The notes beneath the pieces were generated by a model that saw nothing but the letters and a program-made list of their open reading frames with translations, did not search any database and had not been told where the DNA came from. Below, in pieces: positions 58,168-63,875 of a stretch of 64,000 nucleotides of DNA. The stretch lies in the IMG/VR virus record IMGVR_UViG_3300032236_001065, positions 17,524-81,523 of that record. One strand, 5' to 3'. The position numbers were made by a program, and so were the translations under genes. The DNA is from a virus. Numbering within the stretch: position 1 is the first letter of the stretch; each line of letters opens with the position of its first letter.

Positions 58168-58650
58168 ATGCAAACATTCCTTCCTTCAGGTGATTACACC
58201 TACTCAGCCATGTATCTTGACAGCAAGCGTCTTAATAAGCAGATTCTAGAAGGATATCAAATCCTTAAAGTTCTATCCACCAACGGCAAAGCTTGGCGTA
58301 ACCACCCAGCAGTATTAATGTGGGAAGGTCATGAGTTTGAGCTTCTAAAGTATATCAATCGCATGATTGATGAAGCCAAGTCTCGTGGTATCAAGACTGA
58401 CAAGAATTACGATAATGTTCGTGACCTAGTTGCTAACCACAGTGCCTATTGGGGTAAATCACAACCCGATTGGATGCGGGACAAAGAAAAGCTTGGTCGT
58501 ATTGTAGCAACACATAGAGCTAATCTATATCGCAAAGACCCTATTTACTATGCAGAATATGCAAAGGCAGTTGATCATAAACTAAATAAGCCATGTTGCG
58601 ACAAGTGTTTGTACTATTGGCCTACCCACCCACTACGAAAGGTAAAGTAA
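58168..58650 (+). CDS. Pyrimidine-dimer DNA glycosylase-like protein
   Basis: 160 residues. TFLPSGDYTYSAMYLDSKRLNKQILEGYQILKVL, then WRNHPAVLMWEGHEFELLKYINRM match the MSMEG_6728/Pyr_excise-type proteins, in which DenV of T4 belongs and starts UV-damage repair. The C-terminus carries CCDKC, a possible zinc site. The likely role is to repair pyrimidine dimers in sunlit water. The start is leaderless. Confidence 0.7.
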   Translation: MQTFLPSGDYTYSAMYLDSKRLNKQILEGYQILKVLSTNGKAWRNHPAVLMWEGHEFELLKYINRMIDEAKSRGIKTDKNYDNVRDLVANHSAYWGKSQPDWMRDKEKLGRIVATHRANLYRKDPIYYAEYAKAVDHKLNKPCCDKCLYYWPTHPLRKVK

Positions 58651-58853
58651 TGAAGAAAAAGATAGCAATAGCAGTAGCAATTTTATTAACTCTAGGCATA
58701 GCGACAAGTTATGCTGGAGAAAAATACTGGATTAAGGTAATGAATAACGCATCAGGTGGTTCTGGATTATCTAAATGGTGCGACAATCACAATCTTATTT
58801 ATTTATATGTGGGGATGAATGACGCTCTTGCCGTCGTCCCTAAAGGATGCTAG
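58650..58853 (+). CDS. Small secreted or membrane-anchored protein
   Basis: 67 residues from ATG 58650, overlapping the previous stop (TAATG) behind AAAGGTAAAG; a longer ORF upstream overlaps the glycosylase and is unlikely. A signal peptide (KKKIAIAVAILLTLGIATSYA, cleavage after A22) precedes a compact domain with two Cys (LSKWCDNHNLIYL; VVPKGC) that could pair in a disulphide. Similar small secreted proteins are common in actinophages. Function unknown. Confidence 0.6.
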   Translation: MKKKIAIAVAILLTLGIATSYAGEKYWIKVMNNASGGSGLSKWCDNHNLIYLYVGMNDALAVVPKGC

Positions 58854-59258
58854 ATGACCCAGAATGAGTTAAGACTAAAAATATGGCGTGAGCCTGCACT
58901 TGGTGTTTATTATTATGAAATTGCCAATGCTGATGGTGTAGTTTATATTGAAGGAACAGACCCAAATCCTTATGGAGTAATAGACACTTTAGCTAATGAG
59001 ATGTGTGAACTAGGGTGGAGAGATGCCGATGAATTGTTAAAGTACATAAATGAAAAACTATCTTGGGAAAATAATACTGAAGCAGGTGCTGCTTACTCAG
59101 CCCTTCGTGCAGTGCTAGAACATCTCAAAGGTTGGCGGGATTGGGAATCAAGATGGAAAGGCCATATGTCTATGACTATTCTTGCAGATGAAGAAAGAAA
59201 TGCTAGATATAAACTTGTAAAAGAACTTACTGCTATTATTGAGAAGGAATTAGGATGA
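58854..59258 (+). CDS. Hypothetical protein of an MTxxELxx family
   Basis: 134 residues. MTQNELRLKI opens it and VKELTAIIEKELG closes it. The middle has a helical part AAYSALRAVLEHLKGW and a Trp-rich part. It is the first of three consecutive genes with the opening MT[HQ][DN]EL and ending IEKEL or similar. Overlaps the next by 4 nt. Function unknown. Confidence 0.6.
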   Translation: MTQNELRLKIWREPALGVYYYEIANADGVVYIEGTDPNPYGVIDTLANEMCELGWRDADELLKYINEKLSWENNTEAGAAYSALRAVLEHLKGWRDWESRWKGHMSMTILADEERNARYKLVKELTAIIEKELG

Positions 59259-59479
59259 CTCACGATGAATTGCTGGCAGACATAAATGAAGCAATCCAAT
59301 ATGAAGAAGATAAGCAAGTATGGAAAGCCCTTCGTGCAGTAGTGGAATGGCACAGAGAGTCATACAACCCTAATATTATGGACAATAGAAGTGTCTGCCA
59401 GCAATGCACTACGGGCCTGGAAAATATTGTCCACTATCCATGCCCTACTATCCAAGTCATTGAGAAGGAGTTGACATGA
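59255..59479 (+). CDS. Hypothetical protein of the MTHDELL family
   Basis: 74 residues. MTHDELLADINEAIQYEEDK, VWKALRAVVEWHRES (matching SALRAVLEHLKGW of the gene before) and VCQQCTTGLENIV, ending VIEKELT. A short CxxC pair suggests metal binding. The shared N- and C-terminal pieces show a modular family of paralogues. Overlaps both neighbours by 4 nt. Confidence 0.6.
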   Translation: MTHDELLADINEAIQYEEDKQVWKALRAVVEWHRESYNPNIMDNRSVCQQCTTGLENIVHYPCPTIQVIEKELT

Positions 59480-59727
59480 CACACGATGAACTATTAGAAG
59501 ATATTAAAACAGAGGCGGGTAAAGAGTTAGTTTCATATATGAATAATAACTATGGATCATCAATATGGGGTAAAGTCAAAGAGTCTGTAATAGCCATTGA
59601 AAAAGAATTATGCAAGCATGAAAACACAACATGGGACGGAATTACATGTGAGCAGTGCGGGGATTCTGATGAAACTTGTGATGATTGTGGTAAGTTTTTA
59701 AGTCATTTAGGAGATTGGTATGAGTAA
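59476..59727 (+). CDS. Hypothetical protein of the MTHDELL family with zinc ribbon
   Basis: 83 residues. MTHDELLEDIKTEAGKELVSYM, SVIAIEKELCKHENTT, then CEQCGDSDETCDDCGKFL. Third paralogue in a row; the C-terminal CxxC-x5-CxxC is a zinc ribbon. It overlaps the next gene by 8 nt. Function unknown. Confidence 0.6.
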   Translation: MTHDELLEDIKTEAGKELVSYMNNNYGSSIWGKVKESVIAIEKELCKHENTTWDGITCEQCGDSDETCDDCGKFLSHLGDWYE

Positions 59728-59935
59728 TTTAAATCCAGTTTATGACAGTTCAGGTCGTGGGATAATTGCAGTTGATGGCTGGGACAATGGAAAACCAGTT
59801 AGATTTGTACCTGAATACCAACTACGTCAACAAATAGCCAAAGATATTGAGGCATTGATGGAAGAAAGCAGTGTCAATACTGCAGTTTTTGCATTATTGT
59901 GGATCAAAAAATGTGCTGATAGAGCAAGAGGGTAA
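59720..59935 (+). CDS. Small hypothetical protein
   Basis: 71 residues. A beta half (VYDSSGRGIIAVDGWDNGKPVRFVPEYQLRQQ) and a helical half (AKDIEALMEESSVNTAVFALLWIKKCAD). Starts within the previous gene, no strong ribosome site. Function unknown. Confidence 0.5.
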   Translation: MSNLNPVYDSSGRGIIAVDGWDNGKPVRFVPEYQLRQQIAKDIEALMEESSVNTAVFALLWIKKCADRARG

Positions 59936-59948
59936 AGGAGCATAAATA

Positions 59949-60203
59949 ATGCCTAAGAAAGAAAAACCATTATATCGTGTTGTAGTAGAGCCAGGAGGCG
60001 GTCACGGTCAATACCCAAAGTATGAAAAGTTTTGGTATATTGAAAAATGGGATAGTAAGAGTAAACGTTATTTCAGAACTGGCAACGATGGACTGCATGT
60101 TATCAAATGGTTTATGTGGCGGGCAATCAGAAAAGAATTAAAGAAACTCAACGCAGGATATCAATCAGAACATTACACCATTAACGGAGTAAAAATTGAC
60201 TAA
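59949..60203 (+). CDS. Small basic hypothetical protein
   Basis: 84 residues, ATG behind AAAGGAGCAT. LYRVVVEPGGGHGQYPKYEKFWYIEKWDSKSKRYFRTGND, VIKWFMWRAIRKELKKLNAGY. Aromatic and basic, with a predicted mixed fold. It may be a nucleic-acid-binding protein. A TTG-started mini-gene overlaps its end. Confidence 0.5.
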   Translation: MPKKEKPLYRVVVEPGGGHGQYPKYEKFWYIEKWDSKSKRYFRTGNDGLHVIKWFMWRAIRKELKKLNAGYQSEHYTINGVKID

Positions 60204-60333
60204 CGAGGAGAAACAAGAGCTTATAAACCGTATGGTAGGATTGGTCACAAAGACTGACGGCGGGCTCGTAGACTCCCTTATAGCCCGTTTATGGGTCAAT
60301 AAATGCATAGAGATAGTGGACCAATACGAATGA
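60196..60333 (+). CDS. Small TTG-started gene
   Basis: 45 residues from TTG 60196: TNEEKQELINRMVGLVTKTDGG, VDSLIARLWVNKCIEIVDQYE. AACGGAG lies 6 nt upstream, and its stop overlaps the next start (ATGA). The amphipathic helical composition and exact overlap both argue that it is real. Confidence 0.5.
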   Translation: MTNEEKQELINRMVGLVTKTDGGLVDSLIARLWVNKCIEIVDQYE

Positions 60334-60518
60334 AATATGACTGGGAGAACCCAAAGCGAGTAAACCACAGCAGCAACTGGATCTTAAACAAGATAGGCAA
60401 TCTTTGTGAACTAATGGCAAGACCACTAATGTCTCTGTACTACAGATGGGGAACCTTCTGGTCAATAGGAGAACTAAATTTTACAGAAGATATTGATGCA
60501 CAATTGGAAGAAGAATGA
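60330..60518 (+). CDS. Small hypothetical protein
   Basis: 62 residues from ATG 60330, overlapping the previous stop (ATGA); a longer upstream start at 60303 is less likely. KYDWENPKRVNHSSNWILNKIGNLCELMARPLMSLYYRWGTFW. A central hydrophobic, aromatic stretch may associate with membrane. Overlaps the next gene by 4 nt. Confidence 0.45.
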   Translation: MKYDWENPKRVNHSSNWILNKIGNLCELMARPLMSLYYRWGTFWSIGELNFTEDIDAQLEEE

Positions 60519-60871
60519 GCGAAAATCAGGAAGTAAATATTAGAATTTTTAAACTCTACGATATGTGGAGATATGAAATTAAGTCGGGCAAAAGAACATA
60601 TCTTGGATCTGGCAATGATTTTGATGATGCAGAAAAGCGGGCATTTGAAAAAGCTAAAGACTTTAAAGGAACTATTCATATTTGGTATGAGGGCGGGAAA
60701 GCAGTAGAACCAGTAACAGGAACATTTGCTGATGCTCTAGTAAATGAAGGATTTAAAAAAGTATTGGATGATCCAAAAACACAAAAAGTGTTAGATAAAC
60801 TTGGATCAGATTATGATGCAGAAGGCAAAGCATATTGGGATAAATGGGATAATGATTTTGGAAACCCTTGA
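60515..60871 (+). CDS. Hypothetical protein with small beta domain
   Basis: 118 residues. N-terminal beta (NIRIFKLYDMWRYEIKSGKRTYLGSGNDFDDAEKRAFEKAK) and charged helical C-terminal half (ALVNEGFKKVLDDPKTQKVLDKLGSDYDAEGKAYWDKWDN). The TGA stop overlaps a TTGACA box at 60868. Function unknown. Confidence 0.5.
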   Translation: MSENQEVNIRIFKLYDMWRYEIKSGKRTYLGSGNDFDDAEKRAFEKAKDFKGTIHIWYEGGKAVEPVTGTFADALVNEGFKKVLDDPKTQKVLDKLGSDYDAEGKAYWDKWDNDFGNP

Positions 60872-60897
60872 CAGATTCCAATGTGGCATGCTACAAT
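60868..60897 (+). promoter_or_regulatory. Promoter TTGACA-N18-TGCTACAAT of SSB
   Basis: TTGACA (60868-60873) overlaps the previous stop. The 18-bp spacer ends in TGC, and TACAAT lies at 60892-60897. A leader of about 68 nt follows. Confidence 0.75.
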
Positions 60898-60937
60898 AAG
60901 ATTCAAGCCCGCAAGGACTTGATTACGATAACTAACC

Positions 60938-60949
60938 CCACGAAAGTGG
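60938..60949 (+). other. CCAC-GAAA-GTGG leader hairpin
   Basis: A 4-bp stem with GAAA loop in the SSB leader, 21 nt before the ATG; AAAGGAGA follows. Same loop as the hairpins at 50921 and 52482. Confidence 0.5.
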
Positions 60950-60970
60950 ATACGAGAAAAGGAGAAATAC

Positions 60971-61369
60971 ATGCCAAATCCAGAGATTACTCTGAAAGGC
61001 AACTTGGCTTCACAGCCAGAACTAAAGAAACTATCAACAGGTTCATTACTCAAATTCCGAGTAATTACCAATGATTGGGTAAAGGATCAAAGCGGTAATT
61101 GGTCCAACAAGGATACTTCAGGCTGGAATATTGAAGTCTGGGGAGAAAAGGCTGATAAGCTCAGCAAGCACCTCAAGAAAGGCTCAGGCGTAATGGTCAT
61201 GGGTAAGATGCGAGAGCGTCTATTTGAGGACAAGGACGGCAATAAGCGTTCAGTCGTAGAGGTCAAAGCAGATAGCGTTGCTCTAGATATTAGCTCAATT
61301 GAAAAGGATTCTGGCACTAGCTGGGATGGCGATTCAACTTGGAACGCCACAGGGGATACACCCTTCTAA
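60971..61369 (+). CDS. ssb: Single-stranded DNA-binding protein (SSB)
   Basis: 132 residues. An OB fold with EITLKGNLASQPELKKLSTGSLLKFRVITNDW, SGWNIEVWGEKADKLSKHLKKGSGVMVMGKMRERLFEDKDGNKRSVVEVKADSVAL, and the acidic tip ending DTPF that recruits partner proteins in bacterial SSBs. It binds single strands during replication or repair. The phage also has a gp32-like protein at 30359. It has its own promoter, unlike most of its neighbours. Confidence 0.9.
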   Translation: MPNPEITLKGNLASQPELKKLSTGSLLKFRVITNDWVKDQSGNWSNKDTSGWNIEVWGEKADKLSKHLKKGSGVMVMGKMRERLFEDKDGNKRSVVEVKADSVALDISSIEKDSGTSWDGDSTWNATGDTPF

Positions 61370-61395
61370 ACACAAATGGTCGTAGGCAGGTAAGA

Positions 61396-61444
61396 ATGTG
61401 TGGGGGGTACTGGTCCAAAGTACCGTGTTCTCTGCCCCACACAT
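61396..61444 (+). ncRNA. Long structured hairpin between SSB and next gene
   Basis: ATGTGTGGGG (61396-61405) pairs with CCCCACACAT (61435-61444), 10 bp, enclosing a second stem GGTACT/AGTACC (61406-61411 with 61419-61424). No U-tract follows. It could be a protein-binding element, a processed mRNA end or a weak terminator. Confidence 0.5.
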
Positions 61445-61474
61445 CACCACAAACAACTAACAGGAAACGGGATT

Positions 61475-61663
61475 ATGAGAAAGATTACTGAACTACCAAA
61501 GAAAGATGCAACACAATGCTTTACCTATAAGGTTGAAATGATTATTCAGGTATTGGCAAAGGACGAAGAGACCGCAAAGAATAACTTAGACACAAATGGT
61601 GGATATGTATCACACCGTGAAGTTATACTATTAGATAGTGTGCAATTAAAGAGCGAGAAGTAA
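61475..61663 (+). CDS. Small hypothetical protein
   Basis: 62 residues from ATG 61475, behind AGGAAAC (an upstream GTG at 61400 would read through the hairpin and is unlikely). KKDATQCFTYKVEMIIQVLAKDEETAKNNLDTNGGYVSHREVILLDSVQL. A compact alpha/beta sequence with many strands; unknown. It lies in the SSB-dUTPase region and is probably cotranscribed with SSB. Confidence 0.55.
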   Translation: MRKITELPKKDATQCFTYKVEMIIQVLAKDEETAKNNLDTNGGYVSHREVILLDSVQLKSEK

Positions 61664-61789
61664 TTGAGCGAAAAACAGGAAGACAATGTAATTGATTTCC
61701 CGCAAGCGGGAGTATCAGATGAAGATTTCAATATCTTCATGCAGGCCTTCTTAGGCCCATATAAGGGTGGAGGATATAACCCAGAATGA
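61664..61789 (+). CDS. Tiny TTG-started gene
   Basis: 41 residues from TTG 61664, immediately after the previous stop and ending on the next start (ATGA). SEKQEDNVIDFPQAGVSDEDFNIFMQAFLGPYKGGG. Its acidic, aromatic composition is short-peptide-like. The tight junctions on both sides suggest it is translated. Confidence 0.45.
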   Translation: MSEKQEDNVIDFPQAGVSDEDFNIFMQAFLGPYKGGGYNPE

Positions 61790-61971
61790 AGAAGAATAAC
61801 AAGGCAGTTTCACAAAGAGGATTAAAGCGTGACGCTAAGAATAAAAAGCGTGTCAAAAGATCCACAGAACTTAAAGATTTTAATAATTTAGTCGGAACAT
61901 TTAAGTTTATGCAAGAATATATACGAAATGCGAAAAAGCAAGATGCAAATCAAGACACTCAGACTAAATAG
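61786..61971 (+). CDS. Small Lys-rich hypothetical protein
   Basis: 61 residues. Very basic at the start ([25 protein letters not shown]), then [21 protein letters not shown]. Possible nucleic-acid binding. It overlaps the dUTPase gene by 29-44 nt in another frame. Confidence 0.45.
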   Translation: MKKNNKAVSQRGLKRDAKNKKRVKRSTELKDFNNLVGTFKFMQEYIRNAKKQDANQDTQTK

Positions 61972-62386
61972 TGACGCCAAACTCCCCGCCTATGCAAAAG
62001 TAGGAGATGCGGGAGCTGACTTATGTGCAGCATATGCAATGACACTATTACCAGGGGAATTTAAACTTGTACCAACAGGTATCGCACTTGCAATTCCACT
62101 TGGCTATGTAGGATTAATTCATCCTAGATCTGGCCTTGCAGCCAAGCACGGTATCACCGTGCTTAACACACCAGGCACAGTAGATGCGGGGTATCGGGGA
62201 GAAATCAAGGTTATCCTCATCAATCACAGCAAAGAAGTGTATAATATAGAGCGTGGCGAGAGAATCGCCCAATTGGTTATTCAAAAGGTTGAAGGAGCAT
62301 TCTTTGACCCAGTAGATGAACTGGATGCCACGGAACGTGGCAATGGTGGATTTGGATCAACAGGAAAAGGCGGGGCATGGGGATGA
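61943..62386 (+). CDS. dut: dUTPase (trimeric)
   Basis: 147 residues from ATG 61943 (ATG 61928 is an alternative). The five conserved motifs are complete: DAGADL (I), [11 protein letters not shown] (II), [13 protein letters not shown] (III), RIAQLVI (IV) and [13 protein letters not shown] (V). It hydrolyses dUTP to dUMP and PPi, keeping uracil out of phage DNA. The next gene starts within its end. Neighbouring SSB and glycosylase form a DNA-care set. Confidence 0.9.
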   Translation: MQIKTLRLNSDAKLPAYAKVGDAGADLCAAYAMTLLPGEFKLVPTGIALAIPLGYVGLIHPRSGLAAKHGITVLNTPGTVDAGYRGEIKVILINHSKEVYNIERGERIAQLVIQKVEGAFFDPVDELDATERGNGGFGSTGKGGAWG

Positions 62387-62877
62387 ATATCACAGTAACT
62401 TGGTTTACTATAATCATAGGGGGATATACACTTATCTGCCTATTTGGAATCAATTTCTATGAGAGTAAGCTTACAGACTCATTTAGAACATCAATGGATT
62501 ATAAGCGGGCATTAGATTTGGCTCAAGGTTCAAAACAGCATCATTCTGCCCATTATACTTGGCTACAAATGGAAGTGGGCAAACTCAATGCAGAAAATGA
62601 AGCTTTACAGGCTCAGATCAAATCTATCAAGGATGAAAATTCTGCCCTTCGTAATGGTATAAATCCATCAATTTGGAGTGTTAGACCAGTTACAGATAGT
62701 GCTGTATATGTGGCGGGGGAGTCCAAGGATATGCATTATGAGTCTAGTACATATAAGACAGATAGATTTGAATCAGCATATGAGAATAGTAAATACAATG
62801 GATATAGCCTATATGCCAATCAAATAGAACTAGAACTAGAGCATCCATATGTCAGACAATATGGATATAAGCCCTAA
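62383..62877 (+). CDS. Membrane-anchored coiled-coil protein
   Basis: 164 residues from ATG 62383 (ATG 62377 adds two). A single membrane segment at the N-terminus ([21 protein letters not shown]), then a coiled coil ([30 protein letters not shown], about 65-95) and a Tyr/Ser-rich C-terminus. The topology would place the coil and tail on one side of the membrane. It may be a superinfection-exclusion or lysis-related protein; no family is recognised. Confidence 0.55.
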   Translation: MNITVTWFTIIIGGYTLICLFGINFYESKLTDSFRTSMDYKRALDLAQGSKQHHSAHYTWLQMEVGKLNAENEALQAQIKSIKDENSALRNGINPSIWSVRPVTDSAVYVAGESKDMHYESSTYKTDRFESAYENSKYNGYSLYANQIELELEHPYVRQYGYKP

Positions 62878-62988
62878 ATGGTAGATAAGCATCACTTGAA
62901 GAGTATAGAGCCAGAATGTAAACACAAACTCACACTAGAAGGTCAAAGACTCATATGTGAATATTGTGGAGAGACATTTAAGCTCTAA
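62878..62988 (+). CDS. Tiny zinc-knuckle protein
   Basis: 36 residues directly after the previous stop. ECKHKLTLEGQRLICEYCGETFKL holds Cys and His residues in C-x-H and C-x2-C spacing, a likely zinc knuckle. It is the last + strand gene before the non-coding region. Confidence 0.5.
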   Translation: MVDKHHLKSIEPECKHKLTLEGQRLICEYCGETFKL

Positions 62989-63045
62989 AAGATATACTCG
63001 CTACGCTCGTATCTCCTAAATCCCGCCCATTTTATGTGGCATATT

Positions 63046-63071
63046 GTGGAGTAATGTGGAGCAAAGTGGAG
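63046..63071 (+). repeat. Three GTGGAG at 10-bp spacing
   Basis: Copies start at 63046, 63056 and 63066, about one helical turn apart, so a protein could bind all three on the same face. Confidence 0.6.
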
Positions 63072-63219
63072 AATAATATCTCACCATATGATATTAATAT
63101 CAGTTTATATTTAGATAGAGATTGTTACAAGTTATAGAGCATAACATATTGCCCATAGTAATGTCAAATTTTGGCCATATGATAAATATCACATATAAAA
63201 ATAGCGGATTTTTGGCCAT

Positions 63220-63266
63220 ATTTTGGACAATTTTGATCTATTTTGTACAATATATCTCACATTTTG
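63220..63266 (+). repeat. Phased ATTTTG repeats
   Basis: ATTTTG at 63220, 63230, 63240 and 63261 (spacing 10, 10, 21). Short T-tracts in helical phase imply bent DNA. Two ATTTTG copies continue as TACAATA or ATACAATA. Confidence 0.6.
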
Positions 63267-63358
63267 ATACAATACTGTGTGAATTTGATCACAAATTATA
63301 ATAGTCCAAATAAAAATACATTTATAAGATCATTTCACACAACTTCCAGAGAATTTTG

Positions 63359-63468
63359 GATCAGTTCGTAATGTCTATTCTAGCTATATTGGATATGTCT
63401 AATAAAAATTAGATCTTCTAGGATCTCCCGCCCAACTTCGGGAGATTTTTTGATCCGTTCGTAATGTC
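63359..63468 (+). repeat. 17-bp direct repeat, two copies 93 bp apart
   Basis: GATC[AC]GTTCGTAATGTC at 63359-63375 and 63452-63468, one mismatch. The terminator at 63423 lies between them. Confidence 0.65.
63423..63451 (+). terminator. + strand terminator
   Basis: ATCTCCCG (63423-63430) pairs with CGGGAGAT (63439-63446) and is followed by TTTTTT. It ends the long + strand transcription. Confidence 0.85.
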
Positions 63469-63531
63469 AAAAATGGAAAAATGGCGTGGCACGCAAAATA
63501 GGACAAATCGGACATATGGAATAAAAAGAAA

Positions 63532-63563
63532 GAAGCCCCCACGACCCAACTCGTGGAGGCTTC
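63532..63563 (-). terminator. - strand terminator
   Basis: On the minus strand GAAGCC-TCCACGA pairs with TCGTGGG-GGCTTC, then TTTCTTTTT. It ends the minus-strand operon. Confidence 0.85.
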
Positions 63564-63590
63564 TATGGCTTTAGTGTAGCAGCCTATATG

Positions 63591-63875
63591 TTATACCTGT
63601 AGATATTCGTTACGGGGCTCCTGAACTCTACCTACAGTTCCCGTCAGGCCCAACTCCTGCAGGGATGTATAAAGAACTTTGCATTGATTATGAACTTCTT
63701 CTAAATGAAGCGGGATTACTGGATGTGTTGCCATTAATATAATATAATTAACAGCATATTGTAGGACCGATTCATTAACATACCTAGATTCATGTAACAT
63801 TTTATATGCCATAGCCGCAGGTGATACATCAGCATGTCCAAAACCTTTGGCAATTTGTTTATGTAATTTATCCAT
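63591..63875 (-). CDS. Hypothetical protein, minus strand
   Basis: 94 residues. Helical: KLHKQIAKGFGHADVSPAAMAYKMLHES, ESVLQYAVNYIILMATH, LHLEEVHNQCKVLYTSLQELGL. GAGGAGGAAG precedes the ATG, whose ATGGATAA overlaps the stop of the gene upstream. A small helical protein; function unknown. The opposite strand orientation suggests a different timing class, perhaps early genes. Confidence 0.65.
   Translation of the reverse strand: MDKLHKQIAKGFGHADVSPAAMAYKMLHESRYVNESVLQYAVNYIILMATHPVIPLHLEEVHNQCKVLYTSLQELGLTGTVGRVQEPRNEYLQV

Larger units (their letters stand above)
62989..63530 (+). other. Non-coding AT-rich convergence region with repeats
   Basis: About 540 bases with no convincing gene. It holds three GTGGAG at exact 10-bp steps (63046, 63056, 63066), four ATTTTG at 63220, 63230, 63240 and 63261, two TTTTGGCCATAT (63169, 63210), a 17-bp imperfect direct repeat (63359, 63452) and a terminator at 63423. 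The + strand transcription ends here and the - strand operon ends on the other side. A replication origin, a regulator landing pad or a bent-DNA element are the main options. Confidence 0.6.

Noticed and set aside
58593-58650. Longer start for the small secreted protein
   Set aside because: It would overlap the glycosylase gene and hide the signal peptide; ATG 58650 has a ribosome site and a proper signal sequence.
60868-61074. 68-codon + strand ORF overlapping the SSB start
   Set aside because: Its start coincides with the -35 box of the SSB promoter and it overlaps SSB in another frame with no ribosome site.
62989-63530. attP site
   Set aside because: No integrase gene and no tRNA-like core overlapping; repeats fit an origin or binding array better.
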